From contig NZ_JRHC01000001.1 in NCBI RefSeq assembly GCF_000949475.1, forward strand, positions 2,480,001 through 2,544,000: 64,000 bases of DNA, given 5' to 3'. The notes under the pieces were generated by a model. The model was not told the DNA's origin, made no database searches, and saw nothing but the letters and a program-made list of their open reading frames with translations. Within the stretch, counting starts at the first letter, position 1; each line of letters starts with the position of its first letter. Of the stretch, positions 10,901 to 21,314 are shown piece after piece. A program made the position numbers and the translations under genes. The stretch comes from Draconibacterium sediminis. Lineage in GTDB: Bacteria > Bacteroidota > Bacteroidia > Bacteroidales > Prolixibacteraceae.

Positions 10901-11066
10901 AATGAAAAGACTGAGGGTTTATGCATCGCTCGAAGATTACTTCACCTTTACAAAATATAAAGGGTTCGACCCGGAAGTTACAGGAGTTGGAAACGCTTTG
11001 GGAGTTGATAAAGGAAGTTATCCTAACTCAAAGAAAATCATATTTGGTTTTAACGTGTCATTCTAA
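7944..11066 (+). CDS. SusC-like TonB-dependent outer-membrane transporter
   Basis: A 1040-residue SusC-family importer of oligosaccharides across the outer membrane, powered by TonB. It has a signal peptide (cleavage near LAFSQ, about residue 37), a CarboxypepD_reg domain (about 42-128, VTGTVAGSDGELLPGVTVVVKG), a TonB-box/plug with VAIGYGVQKKSSVTGAIS and the SusC signature YVVDGR...DIESMEILKDAASAAIYG (about 130-250), then a 22-strand-type barrel ending in FGFNVSF. It lacks an N-terminal STN domain, consistent with control by the HTCS rather than a sigma/anti-sigma pair. SusD follows 24 bp later. Confidence 0.97.
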   Translation: MKYYNLSQKRYRFISQRLFSKMLIVMFLMISSLAFSQTNIEVTGTVAGSDGELLPGVTVVVKGTTNGTITDIDGNYTLKNVPSDATLQFSFIGMKSTEVAVGGQSIINVTLESENIALEEVVAIGYGVQKKSSVTGAISQVKAEDMENRTITNPLQAIAGKTAGTQVYSNSAAPGSSPTIRIRGINSNNSISPLYVVDGRIAASIAGIEPNDIESMEILKDAASAAIYGAQAGNGVVLITTKKGKKGMGTLSYDFQYTIQSLGKTPQVMNSEQFIDYWTEAGKFSMDRVYQYWDFEQNTDWVNEIFESSIMQRHNISFQGGNEKGSYYLSGSILDNDGMVVGDADFYKRYTGMINTNYNIKPWLEVGTNNQLEYYERRSVSEGSEYGSLILSTLQLDPMTAVTYTEQNMPDNMATALANYRANGVGELLSDGNGNYYSVSPFLTSENLNPLIMRDNSYSKSSGFNINGTAFLNLKPIEGLVATTRFSYLLSAGESYGYSQDYYANSMSYQNYMGLNASSSNNIRVQWENFATYNRSFDKHNLTAMVGTSFTKVRSFGVSGSKTGTDDDFGVQRDDPRYYYFAYATSEAIKDVSGGEPTLRTQNAFFGRFGYNYDEKYLAEIVMRADAFDSAYLPFDNRWGYFPGGSVGWVVSKESFMQDASSWIDFLKLRASWGQNGSLAGLGSYAYRTSVTSTGSYPFSTSPVYSIGYKPSTTGNEELKWETNEQTDIGIDARFLDSRLSMTFDYFVKKTKDLIVTGITPSTIVGNTASPINAGNIENSGFELELGWKDMKGDFSYDVRGNISSIKNKVTNIHESLDYIPGASFHTTSGITRFEVGKPAWYFYGYEFEGIDAATGDPVFVDQNSDDIINDDDKVDLGKGIPDLTYGITLNAAYKGFDAIVFGQGSYGNDIYSCLNRTDYAVNSLTYFTENRWTADNTNGIRPRAGANDMDKYYTSSAAVFDGSYFKIKQIQLGYTLPGSVLNKVGMKRLRVYASLEDYFTFTKYKGFDPEVTGVGNALGVDKGSYPNSKKIIFGFNVSF

Positions 11067-11090
11067 TCTTAACCAAAAAATCGAATAAAA

Positions 11091-12650
11091 ATGAAACGAA
11101 TAACAATAATATATTTAGCCGCCATAGCAATGGTTTTTACCATGCTTTCGTGCGAAGATGAATTGGAGATAGAACAAAAAGGTGCTATTAGTTTGGAAGA
11201 ATATTATGGCAGCGACGAAAGTGCTGAAGGAGCAGTAACCGCAATTTACGGCGAATTGCGCGGAATGATGTACAATTACAAATTCCTGAAAAATATTTGT
11301 TCAGATGATGTTTGGGCTGGTGGCGCTGACCGTGGCGACAACAACGACCTGGAAAAAATGAACGAATTTACCTTTAGTGCCGAACACGGTTTTCTTTCAG
11401 GATGTTTCCAGAGTTATTACAATATCATCTACAATGCCAATATTGTAATGCAATACATCCAACCCGATTCTGATGTTAAAAAGCAAATGATTGCTGAAGC
11501 AAAAGTATTTCGTGCTTTGGCTTATATCGATCTTATTTCAATGTGGGGAACGCCTCCTTTGGTAGATCATCCGCTTGATCCGTCGGAATATCAAAAAACA
11601 AACGGCGATCCGGCAGAACTGTGGGCACTGGTTGAAACCGACTTGACTGAAGCTATTGCCTCGGGTAGTTTATTGGAAAAATCGGGTGTAAATGATGATT
11701 CAGTTTACCGTGTTACCAAACAATTTGCACAAAGCTTATTGGGAAAAGCTTACCTGTACCAGGGAAAAAATTCGGAATCGGCTGCGGCTTTCGAGTCGGT
11801 AATCAGCTCAAATCTTTACGCTTTATATCAGGGTGAATATGATGATGTTTTTGCTTTCTCAAACAAGAACAATAGCGAATCGATGTTTGAGGTGAACCGT
11901 GTTGTAGACGCAAATAACGTTTGGAGTAACTTCGATTTTTGGCACTTAATGATCCATTTCCGTACCGACCGTTTTACCGCTAAGCCGGTTACAGCTTTGG
12001 GATTGGCCGATCTGGGCTGGGGCTTTTGTTTACCACAAAAGGATCTGTACGACGCATTTGTTGCCGAAGAAGGTGAAGACGGATATCGTTTAAACCGTAC
12101 ACTGAAAACCTATGAGCAAATTCAGGAAATGGGAGCCAGCATGGATGCCGGAAAAACAATTATCGCTGAAGGTTATTTTTTCTGGAAAACAAGAATAACC
12201 AAGGATGCAGTGCCGGCTGCCGGTTCTAACTTCACCTGGGATCACAACGTGCGTATTATGCGCTATGCCGATGTGCTTTTAATGGCTGCAGAAGCCAACT
12301 TGCTGGCAGGTAATCAGGACAAAGCCGATGCATACCTGAACAAGGTTCGTTCGCGTGCTAAACTTGGCAATAAAACTGCAACAATGGATGCCATTAAAAC
12401 AGAGCGCAGACTTGAACTGTGTTTCGAGGATGTTCGCTATCAGGATTTAATTCGCTGGGGCGATGCCGAATCAGCACTGTCAGGTCAGGGTAAAGAGTAT
12501 CCGGTTATGTCTTCAAACGGTGTCGTTACTTTAAAATCAACCGGAAACAGCGAAGGAAAATACGGATTTCAGGAACGGAATACCCTGTTCCCGTTTCCAT
12601 CAACCGAGATTCAGTTAAACAAAAATATTGTTCAAAATCCGGGTTGGTAA
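11091..12650 (+). CDS. SusD-like surface glycan-binding lipoprotein
   Basis: A 519-residue SusD/RagB family lipoprotein that forms the lid over the SusC barrel and binds the glycan. Lipobox MLS-Cys21 is followed by Glu-Asp-Glu, the acidic start typical of surface-exposed lipoproteins in this phylum. Family marks: the N-terminal EEYYGSDESAEGAVTAIYGELR region, AEAKVFRALAYIDLISMWGTPPLV, IMRYADVLLMAAEANL, ERRLELCFEDVRYQDLIRWG and the C-terminal LFPFPSTEIQLN/NPGW. It partners with the preceding SusC. Its stop overlaps the longest reading of the next frame, but the next real start lies 41 bases after its stop. Confidence 0.97.
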   Translation: MKRITIIYLAAIAMVFTMLSCEDELEIEQKGAISLEEYYGSDESAEGAVTAIYGELRGMMYNYKFLKNICSDDVWAGGADRGDNNDLEKMNEFTFSAEHGFLSGCFQSYYNIIYNANIVMQYIQPDSDVKKQMIAEAKVFRALAYIDLISMWGTPPLVDHPLDPSEYQKTNGDPAELWALVETDLTEAIASGSLLEKSGVNDDSVYRVTKQFAQSLLGKAYLYQGKNSESAAAFESVISSNLYALYQGEYDDVFAFSNKNNSESMFEVNRVVDANNVWSNFDFWHLMIHFRTDRFTAKPVTALGLADLGWGFCLPQKDLYDAFVAEEGEDGYRLNRTLKTYEQIQEMGASMDAGKTIIAEGYFFWKTRITKDAVPAAGSNFTWDHNVRIMRYADVLLMAAEANLLAGNQDKADAYLNKVRSRAKLGNKTATMDAIKTERRLELCFEDVRYQDLIRWGDAESALSGQGKEYPVMSSNGVVTLKSTGNSEGKYGFQERNTLFPFPSTEIQLNKNIVQNPGW

Positions 12651-12691
12651 TTTTACCGGTTTACAGAACTAAAAAATTTAAAATAAAACAT

Positions 12692-13633
12692 ATGAAAACT
12701 ATATGGAAATTATTTATGTTCCTCCTTACCGCCACTTTTGCGCTGGTTTCGTGCGAGGACGATTCGCTTGATCTACTCACCGGGAAATATTCACCTCCCG
12801 AGGTGTATGATCTTACTGTACTTGGAACACAGGATAGGGTAAAAGATGGGCCGCTTTATACATTTTCTATAAATTTGACGGACGATGGATCGAATACTTT
12901 GAGTATGACACTCTTTTCAACCGAATATATATTGCCGGCTTCTGACTTTACGCCAAGTAATCAGGCCGCAAATAAAACCTATTTGCTTGGAGCTGATGGC
13001 ACTACTTTTAACGGACAACAAATTATTGACGGCACAATAAGTATTGCAGCTCAGGACAGTAATTACACTGTTAGCGGAATTCTTTACCTGGCCAATGAAA
13101 CCGTGCTTAAACTTACCGGAGCATATACTTACGCCTATGAGCCCGATCCGTACACGCCAACTTACACTTACACTGATGAAACAGTATCTCCGGCAATGGG
13201 CGGCGCGCAAGGTGCAACCCCTATTGATGGAAGCACTATGCACAAAATTACGGTTTATGCCGATGATGTTTTCTATGCATACCTGGAACTTGTTGCCGAT
13301 GAAAATGCAACATCTCTTTCAGGAACCTATTCGGTGAAAGATGGAGTTAATGCAATTGGACAGTTGTCAAATGGATATTATGTTGATCTTACTTGGTATG
13401 GTATGGCTGGAGTTATGGAAGGCGGCTCGTATTACATGAAAGGTGAAGAGAAGATGTTTATCCGCGAAGGTGATGGTGCCATTACCATTACAGATAATGC
13501 CGGAATAGTAACAATTACGGGAGATAATCTTGCTATCTTAGATCTTGAGGCATTGATTGGCTCCGGGGGTGCAACATGGTCGGTATTGGAAACACCGGGA
13601 GATGTGAATGTTACAGATGCTACGAAATTGTAG
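12692..13633 (+). CDS. surface lipoprotein in SusE/SusF position
   Basis: A 313-residue lipoprotein with lipobox LVS-Cys21 followed by Glu-Asp-Asp, so probably surface-exposed. I chose ATG 12692 because MKTIWKLFMFLLTATFALVSC is a clean signal; the frame is open 16 codons further upstream. The mature part looks all-beta, in two similarly built halves (about 40-145 and 175-300), each with a GTxSI/AITI-G strand pattern. I do not recognise the family. By position, right after SusD, it is probably an accessory glycan-binding protein. No catalytic motif is visible. Confidence 0.75.
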   Translation: MKTIWKLFMFLLTATFALVSCEDDSLDLLTGKYSPPEVYDLTVLGTQDRVKDGPLYTFSINLTDDGSNTLSMTLFSTEYILPASDFTPSNQAANKTYLLGADGTTFNGQQIIDGTISIAAQDSNYTVSGILYLANETVLKLTGAYTYAYEPDPYTPTYTYTDETVSPAMGGAQGATPIDGSTMHKITVYADDVFYAYLELVADENATSLSGTYSVKDGVNAIGQLSNGYYVDLTWYGMAGVMEGGSYYMKGEEKMFIREGDGAITITDNAGIVTITGDNLAILDLEALIGSGGATWSVLETPGDVNVTDATKL

Positions 13634-13643
13634 AGCGCAGTAA

Positions 13644-14888
<1,245 letters not shown>

Positions 14889-14923
14889 AATAAAGATCCG
14901 GGTGTTCAGCCCGGATCTTTATT
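14889..14923 (+). terminator. strong hairpin after esterase copy 1
   Basis: A perfect 14-bp stem (14889-14902 with 14910-14923) around a 7-nt loop starts directly after the TAA at 14886-14888. It would end or reduce transcription between the two esterase paralogues, so the second may be expressed less or from its own promoter. The downstream T-run is short. Confidence 0.75.
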
Positions 14924-14960
14924 ACCTGTTTTCAAATAGTAACATCATAAACTAAAATAA

Positions 14961-16130
14961 ATGAAGAAGATATTTTTAATAGTTCTTGCTTGTCTTGCAA
15001 TTATGGTAGATGTAAATGCGCAGGAGCTAACTAACTTTATGAATAGGGAACCAATCGTTTCACCCGAGATAGGTGAAAGCCAGGTGACCTTTCGGTTTCT
15101 GGCCCCCAAAGCTGATACTGTAAAAATTACCGGGGGATTTACGCCTACCGTTAAAATGAAAACTTCGTTTGGCGAAATGGATGTTCCGGGCAGCCTTGAT
15201 CTTACGAAAGATGAAAAAGGTTTATGGTCGATAACACTTCCATTGCCAGAGCCTGAATTGTATACCTACAGTTTTATTGTAGATGGCATCTCCGTAAATG
15301 ATCCGACTAACACTTTTATGCAGCGCGATGGTTCGCGTTACCTAAGTGTACTGCTGGTGCCGGGAGAAAAAACGGAAAACTACTTTGAAGCCGAAAAACG
15401 CGGAAATCTTCATCAGGTGTGGTACGATTCTCCAACATTGAAAATAAACAGGAGAATGTTTGTTTACACACCTTATGGTTACGAATCAAGCAATAAAAGT
15501 TATCCGGTTTTATACCTGCTACACGGTGCCGGTGGCGACGAAGATGCCTGGAGTTCTATGGGACGTACCCGTCAGATTTTGGACAACCTGATTGAAAAAG
15601 GACTTGCAGAACCTATGATTTGTGTGATGCCAAACGGAAATCCAAATCAAATGGCAGCGCAAACTACACAGTTGCCTGTAAGCGATATGGATTACAGAGA
15701 TCCATCGAACAGGAATAACTATGTTCACAGTATTGTTAAGGATATTGTACCCTACATTGAAAAGAACTATCGTGTTATTGCCGATCCTGATCATCGTGCT
15801 ATTGCCGGTCTTTCAATGGGCGGTGGTCATACCATTGCAGCAGCTAACGAATATCCCGGAACATTCCAGTATATCTGCCCGCTAAGCATGGGGATTTGGG
15901 GCGAACAACCCGATATTGATGAGAAGCTGCAAGGATTAAAAAAAGCAGGTTACAAACTGTATTGGCTGGCTTGTGGTAACACTGATTTTGTTTATGAAAG
16001 TGCACAAAAGCTGGATGCCAAATTGACTGAGAATGGTTTGGAACACACTTTCTACGTTACTGAAGGAGGGCATACCTGGGCAAACTGGCGTATTTATTTA
16101 AACACCTTTGCTCCGCTTTTATTCAAATAG
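14961..16130 (+). CDS. CE1-type esterase with N-terminal E-set domain (copy 2)
   Basis: A 389-residue paralogue of the preceding esterase with the same layout: signal peptide ending VNAQE, an E-set domain (about 28-125, [36 protein letters not shown]) and a PF00756 esterase domain with [17 protein letters not shown], Ser285 in GLSMGGGHT and His371 in EGGHTWANW. The copies differ mostly between the oxyanion loop and the nucleophile, where substrate selection would lie (NGNPNQMAAQTTQLP here), so a different ester preference is plausible. The gene stands between two terminator-like hairpins. Confidence 0.92.
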   Translation: MKKIFLIVLACLAIMVDVNAQELTNFMNREPIVSPEIGESQVTFRFLAPKADTVKITGGFTPTVKMKTSFGEMDVPGSLDLTKDEKGLWSITLPLPEPELYTYSFIVDGISVNDPTNTFMQRDGSRYLSVLLVPGEKTENYFEAEKRGNLHQVWYDSPTLKINRRMFVYTPYGYESSNKSYPVLYLLHGAGGDEDAWSSMGRTRQILDNLIEKGLAEPMICVMPNGNPNQMAAQTTQLPVSDMDYRDPSNRNNYVHSIVKDIVPYIEKNYRVIADPDHRAIAGLSMGGGHTIAAANEYPGTFQYICPLSMGIWGEQPDIDEKLQGLKKAGYKLYWLACGNTDFVYESAQKLDAKLTENGLEHTFYVTEGGHTWANWRIYLNTFAPLLFK

Positions 16131-16156
16131 TATTATTTATACATAAGTTAAATGTG

Positions 16157-16217
16157 AAGGCAACAACGCTCAAATTTCCTTAAACGTAAAACTTTAACGA
16201 AATTGTTGTTGCCTTTT
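16157..16217 (+). terminator. long hairpin after esterase copy 2
   Basis: AAGGCAACAAC (16157-16167) pairs with GTTGTTGCCTT (16205-16215), followed by a T-run. Inside, AATTTC (16173-16178) pairs with GAAATT (16199-16204), so the structure continues past a 5-nt bulge. It is a good intrinsic terminator. Confidence 0.75.
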
Positions 16218-16297
16218 TGTTGAATCTAAATGAACAAGGTCATAAGTCACTCATCTTTTTTATTTTTATTCTTTTTAGAAGAACCTAAATTTTGACT

Positions 16298-17332
16298 ATG
16301 AAAATCCAATCTCTATTACTTATTGTATTTCTCAACGTTTCTATACTGTCTATTGCTCAAAGCGATAAAGGAACTGTAGTAACCGATACGGTTTATTCTC
16401 AAAATCTGGAAAATGATTTTGGCGAGAATCCAAACCGTGCTGTTTCGGTTTATCTTCCTCCGAACTATCAAAACAGCGATCAACGTTATCCGGTTATCTA
16501 TTTTCTGCATGGTTTTATGGGCGATAATAAAATGATGGAGATGATGTCAGGTCTTCTTGATTATGCAATTGCCGATAACAAAATCAAACCTTTTATAATG
16601 GTTATTCCCGATGAAAAAACCACTTACCAGGGAAGTTTCTACAGTAATTCTGGTGTATTTGGGAATTGGGAAGATTTTACGGCTTTCGATCTGGTAAAGT
16701 ATATGGATGAAAATTACCGTACTATTCCGAAAAAAGAAAGCCGTGGAATTACCGGCCACAGTATGGGCGGTTATGGCGCTTTAAAAATTGCCATGCACCA
16801 TCCCGATATATTTAGTACCGTTTATGCCATTAGCCCGGGAGCTTTAACCATTGTTGCCGAGTATGGGCCAAACAGTAATACATTCAGAGAATTGTCGGCA
16901 ATCAAAACAATTGAAGGATTAAAAAAATCCTATTTCGGAAGTGTGATGATGGCCTTTGGTCGCTCGTGGTCACCAAATCCTGATAACCCTCCGTTTTATT
17001 GTGATTTCCCATTTGTTTATAACGGAGATGAACTTACTGTTAATCAGGAGGTACTGCAGAAATGGTATGATAATATGCCGGTTCATATGATTGATGAAAA
17101 CTTCGAAAACCTGCAACAACTAAAAGCTATAAAACTCGACTGGGGCCGAAATGCCGGCGACCGGTTTACACTGCAATGTGATATGTTCAGTCAGCGATTG
17201 GAAAACGTTGGAATCACACATTTTGCCGAAGAATATATTGGTACGCACGGAAGTGGAATTTATACCAAAGACGGGCGTATTCCGCAGCAGGTTTTACCGT
17301 TTTTCGACTTCTATCTGGAGTTTGGGGAATAA
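16298..17332 (+). CDS. exported CE1/S-formylglutathione-hydrolase-like esterase
   Basis: A 344-residue putative esterase (PF00756) without the E-set domain of its two neighbours. The start is ATG 16298 (MKIQSLLLIVFLNVSILSIAQS, a signal peptide); a TTG two codons earlier is less likely. Motifs: YPVIYFLHGFMGDNKMM, nucleophile Ser155 in GHSMGGYGALKIAMHHPD, and His317 in YIGTHGSG. This is the usual CE1 triad arrangement. It is the last gene of the plus-strand block and lies after a terminator, so it probably has its own promoter. Substrate unknown; an acyl-glycan ester is the likely choice from context. Confidence 0.9.
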   Translation: MKIQSLLLIVFLNVSILSIAQSDKGTVVTDTVYSQNLENDFGENPNRAVSVYLPPNYQNSDQRYPVIYFLHGFMGDNKMMEMMSGLLDYAIADNKIKPFIMVIPDEKTTYQGSFYSNSGVFGNWEDFTAFDLVKYMDENYRTIPKKESRGITGHSMGGYGALKIAMHHPDIFSTVYAISPGALTIVAEYGPNSNTFRELSAIKTIEGLKKSYFGSVMMAFGRSWSPNPDNPPFYCDFPFVYNGDELTVNQEVLQKWYDNMPVHMIDENFENLQQLKAIKLDWGRNAGDRFTLQCDMFSQRLENVGITHFAEEYIGTHGSGIYTKDGRIPQQVLPFFDFYLEFGE

Positions 17333-17502
17333 AATAACCCATTTAAAATACGATTAATCATTTTTTTTGCTGTGGGTGAGTTAATTATACGGGGTTGGGT
17401 GAACTCTCTCCTTTTATCTAGTAAAACCGTGTTCAGTGTTGGAAATTTTAAAATCAACGGGTTTGGAATTCTTCCTGGAATTTACCTCTGATCGTTATTG
17501 GT

Positions 17503-20500
17503 TTAATCTGAATTTAATTTTAAGAACAGCGGCAAATAAATCAATATTGCCACCATCGAAAACAAGAGTCCGCCCATTGCGCCAACGGCAAAAGCAAACC
17601 AGAAAACTTCTTTTTGGCCGCCCCAGATAAATGGAATCAACCCTAAAACCGTGGAAAGTATGGTTAAGGCAATGGCGACAATTTTGTTGTTAAAAGCTTT
17701 CAGGTAATTTTCAATGCTGTAGGTTTTGTTTTTCCCTCTTACCAGGTTATTAAAGTCGTTGATAATGTATATGGCGGCATTCACCACCAATCCGCTTAAC
17801 AGAATAAACGAAGCAAATCCTCCCTGGTCGAAATTAAAATCGAAGAGGTCAAAAGTAAGGAAAACGCCGATAAACGAGATGGGAATCAGGCTGATTACTG
17901 CCAACGGTTTTAACAGCGATTCGAATAAAATTGCGGTAACAAAATAAATGATCAGGATAATAAGCAATAACAATCCGTATTGTTTTTTATCGTTTTTGTC
18001 CCAGCTCCACCAGTTACGCTCCGGTTTTTGGGTTTTATAACCCAGCGGTAATACTTGGTTAATGGCTTCAATTTCTCGTTCTTGAACCATTTCGGCCAGC
18101 GGCCCGGGACCAATAAAATTGTAGTTCAGATACATCTGGTAAACCTGGTTCTTTTTGAAAATTGATTTTCCGCTTAGCCGTTTTTCGATGTCTCCGGCTT
18201 GCGACAATTTTTTCTGTCCGCGGCTGGTTTGAACGGGAATGTTGTAAAAATCCCAGTTATTATACTCGCTGTTTTTCGATGAAACCAATACTACAGGCTG
18301 TAACTCGGTTTGGTTGTAAAAAGCATCAAGGTTGCGCGAATAAAGCTGGGTAAACAACGACCCCGTATAATCCGAGTAACGCAGGTTATAAGCAGCCAGC
18401 AGCTCTTTATCTACATTCAATTTGTATTCGTAACGGGCATTCGAGCCCCAGCTGTCGGAACTGGTTATTTCCGTTTTCTCCACACGCGGATTTTCAAGCA
18501 GTTTGGCTTCCAGTCGTTCGGCATATTTATACAGCTGGTCGTAATTGTATCCGGTAAGCAAAATATGACTGTTTTTGTAATCCATGTTCAGCGAATTGGA
18601 AAAACCTTTTCCCACACCGTAAACACTCCAGTCCATTCCGCCCAGGGAAATTGCTTTCGATTCAATCTGACTTTTAAGCAAATAGGGGAACGATGATCTT
18701 TCGGCTTCATCTGTAAATTGTATGGTAACCGACGAGTTTTTGTAACCCGTTATTCGTGTTTCAAATTGCGCCACCTCATCAAAAAGGCTAATGTATTGTT
18801 CCATTTTCCGTACAGCATCATTCAACTGATGAATGGTGCAACCTTCCGGCATTTGCCCTCTTACGTATAACGTGGTTTTTCCCGGATCGGAATAAAAGCT
18901 TCCCTCAAAAACGTGCTCGGTAAACAGGCGTAAACTTCCGCCCATTACCTTGCTGAGAATAGGTTTAATTTCCGATTTAAACAGGTCGCCACCCAAGGTT
19001 TTATTATAAAGTTCAGCTGTTTTTTTAGTGCTTTCGATTTCATCAGGCAATTTTCCAATTGGTATACCAAAACCAAGTATGGCGAGTATAAAAAAGGCCC
19101 AGCGGAAACGTTTTTCAAAACGAATAAAACGAAGGTAGAAGTGGTTTGAGCGGCTTATTCTTTTTAGTGTTTTTACCGGTATCGGTTTGGGTTTGGTGTG
19201 ATAAAGTTGCTCCATTAATGCCGGAACCAGAAACAAAGCTATAACCAGCGAAACACTTAGATTGATAAGCATTACATAGGTAAAATCAATGAGCATCAAC
19301 TTCTGGTTTTCTTTCAGAAAAAATATCACTGATAATGCTCCAAGCGTTGTGAGCGTAGCCGCCAGTAAAGAAATAAAAACACGCAGCCCTTTCTGCCGCT
19401 GCAGGTGACTCACCATTATTATGCTGTTATCGATGATGATACCAAACGAAACGGTGATTCCTGCGAGTGAATAAATATGGATCTCGACTTTAAAGAGGTA
19501 ATAAAAAACTGCAGCTATAAGCAGGTTGGCGGCCAGTGCAATAGATAACACCGCCAAAACGCGAAACGACCGGCTGGCAACTAATACAAAAAGTAAAAGA
19601 ATGAGCAACGAAAAAAGGGTGCGATACCCGATTTTTTCCAATTCTTCTTTTATGTATTCGGTTGAATCGGAAGCGATCATTACCGAATAACCCATCGGAA
19701 GTTTTTCCTGAATTAGCAGAAGCTGGTCTTTTATTTCGCCGGCCAGTTTTAGCTGGTTTTCTCCCTGTGCAGCATAAACCACCAGGTTAATGGTGTTTTT
19801 GCCATTTATGCGGTAGTAGGAGGTAGGTGGTTTTTCCTGCAATTTAACTGTGGCAATGTCGGAGAGGCGGATAATGCGGCCATTTTTATTGGCAACCGGC
19901 AAACTGATCCATTGCGAAGGTTCGATAAACTGCGTGGAAGCCAAAACCGGGACCGAAACATTGGCTCCATCGTTTTGGTTGCCTAAAAAGTTTTGATCGC
20001 CCAAACGGTTGATAACGGTGCTGATTTCGGCAGGTGTAATTCCGTAAAGTTTTAGTAACTCCGGATTGTAACAAATTTCCCACTGGTTAGGCGAGGCTCC
20101 ATAAAGCGAAATATCGGCAATACCTTTAATTTTAAGCAGCTCGGGAATAACCAGCTGCTCGGCTTTGTTTTTTATGTAATAAGTCGACGAGTTGGCGTTA
20201 AGTGTAAGCACCATAAACGAAACCTGGTTGTCGTCATCAGCGGCGTTGGTGGTAATTTCCGGATAGCTCATTTCGGCAGGCAGATTACTGCGCAGTTGCC
20301 GGATAAGCGTTGATACCTCGTAACGTTTCTGGTTCAGATTTACCGATTTATCAAACTCAATAACTACGTTGCCTGAACCCACCGAAGAAGTGGATTCGAT
20401 GGATTTTATCCGGCTGACTTTCCCCAAAACACCTTCAATTTTTGATGTCTCCTGCTCAATAACTTTTGGCGATGCATTGGGCCAGTAAAAGCTAATGTTT

Positions 20501-20640
20501 AACTGTGGTAAACTACGGCTGGGCTTAAACCGGATATCCAGCTGCGGTATAAAAGCCATACCGATTATTATAAAGGCAAGAAACACCACAATTATGGAGA
20601 AGGATGAAAAGGCTGACTTCCTATTAAATTTAGATTGCAT
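17503..20640 (-). CDS. RND-family efflux transporter permease (block-distal)
   Basis: A 1045-residue inner-membrane proton-driven permease of the AcrB/MdtB type: one N-terminal membrane helix, a large periplasmic loop, helices at about 335-480, a second periplasmic loop, and helices at about 880-1040. The fourth-helix region reads GIIIDNSIIM, with Asp-Asn where AcrB has the Asp-Asp relay pair, and SHLQRQK replaces the usual VEN. It is separated by 159 bp from the small thioredoxin-like gene. No adaptor is adjacent; the only one in the block is at 37543-38631. It is less similar to typical HAE1 pumps than the 33188-36223 permease, so it may be a partner subunit or a diverged pump. Confidence 0.93.
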   Translation of the reverse strand: MQSKFNRKSAFSSFSIIVVFLAFIIIGMAFIPQLDIRFKPSRSLPQLNISFYWPNASPKVIEQETSKIEGVLGKVSRIKSIESTSSVGSGNVVIEFDKSVNLNQKRYEVSTLIRQLRSNLPAEMSYPEITTNAADDDNQVSFMVLTLNANSSTYYIKNKAEQLVIPELLKIKGIADISLYGASPNQWEICYNPELLKLYGITPAEISTVINRLGDQNFLGNQNDGANVSVPVLASTQFIEPSQWISLPVANKNGRIIRLSDIATVKLQEKPPTSYYRINGKNTINLVVYAAQGENQLKLAGEIKDQLLLIQEKLPMGYSVMIASDSTEYIKEELEKIGYRTLFSLLILLLFVLVASRSFRVLAVLSIALAANLLIAAVFYYLFKVEIHIYSLAGITVSFGIIIDNSIIMVSHLQRQKGLRVFISLLAATLTTLGALSVIFFLKENQKLMLIDFTYVMLINLSVSLVIALFLVPALMEQLYHTKPKPIPVKTLKRISRSNHFYLRFIRFEKRFRWAFFILAILGFGIPIGKLPDEIESTKKTAELYNKTLGGDLFKSEIKPILSKVMGGSLRLFTEHVFEGSFYSDPGKTTLYVRGQMPEGCTIHQLNDAVRKMEQYISLFDEVAQFETRITGYKNSSVTIQFTDEAERSSFPYLLKSQIESKAISLGGMDWSVYGVGKGFSNSLNMDYKNSHILLTGYNYDQLYKYAERLEAKLLENPRVEKTEITSSDSWGSNARYEYKLNVDKELLAAYNLRYSDYTGSLFTQLYSRNLDAFYNQTELQPVVLVSSKNSEYNNWDFYNIPVQTSRGQKKLSQAGDIEKRLSGKSIFKKNQVYQMYLNYNFIGPGPLAEMVQEREIEAINQVLPLGYKTQKPERNWWSWDKNDKKQYGLLLLIILIIYFVTAILFESLLKPLAVISLIPISFIGVFLTFDLFDFNFDQGGFASFILLSGLVVNAAIYIINDFNNLVRGKNKTYSIENYLKAFNNKIVAIALTILSTVLGLIPFIWGGQKEVFWFAFAVGAMGGLLFSMVAILIYLPLFLKLNSD

Positions 20641-20799
20641 TTGTTTGTTTCTGAAAGTTTTAAATTTAACAAAAATCAGACCTTATTTTGTTATTTCATC
20701 TTTTTGAGTAACGTTTGAAATGGAATTTTTTGTACTGAAAAATAAATATTATTTCTCTGATACATAATATCGTTTCATCTAGCGATAAACCTATATGAT

Positions 20800-21312
20800 T
20801 TAATTACGTGTGATCATCTGCTTGATAATATTAATATATTCTTTTTGTTCCTTATCATCATTGATGAAATCACCTTCAATAACTATATTCCCAGATTTGT
20901 CGATTAGAAAGCAAGTATTTATGGCTTGATCTATTAGATTATAATTCTGATCCCACAAAATTTGGGTATCTATGTTAAATTTATCTCGATAAAAATTAAA
21001 TGTTATTGTATCACTTGTTTCAACGATAAAGAATGTTTTTAGATAATCATTTTTGTGTTCTTGATAGAATAAATCGGCTTCTTGCATTTTGTTTAGACAA
21101 AGAGAACATTCACCGTTGAAATAGAAGACATTTATGTACTGATAATTCAATAAACGACTAATATCTAGAGAATCTGATGGATATAATGGTGTATAAAAAG
21201 AATTTAATGAGTCAATCTCATTTTGTGTAAAAAGTTTATTTGCTTGCCCTTTAACGTTATTGGCTAATCCAAGGATTATAAAAAGAAATAAAATCCTAAA
21301 AAATGTATTCAT
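20800..21312 (-). CDS. small exported thioredoxin-like protein
   Basis: A 170-residue protein with a signal peptide (cleavage near VKGQA) and a thioredoxin-like core: INVFYFNGECSLCLNKM gives a Cys69-x-x-Cys72 pair in the expected place after the first strand, and CFLIDKSGNIVIEGDF is the cis-Pro/beta-hairpin region of TlpA-like folds. A typical redox protein would have Cys-Pro-x-Cys; here it is Cys-Ser-Leu-Cys, so activity is uncertain. Start is 2 bp after the stop of the propeller gene before it, which suggests translational coupling and a shared role. Confidence 0.75.
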   Translation of the reverse strand: MNTFFRILFLFIILGLANNVKGQANKLFTQNEIDSLNSFYTPLYPSDSLDISRLLNYQYINVFYFNGECSLCLNKMQEADLFYQEHKNDYLKTFFIVETSDTITFNFYRDKFNIDTQILWDQNYNLIDQAINTCFLIDKSGNIVIEGDFINDDKEQKEYINIIKQMITRN

Positions 21313-21314
21313 GT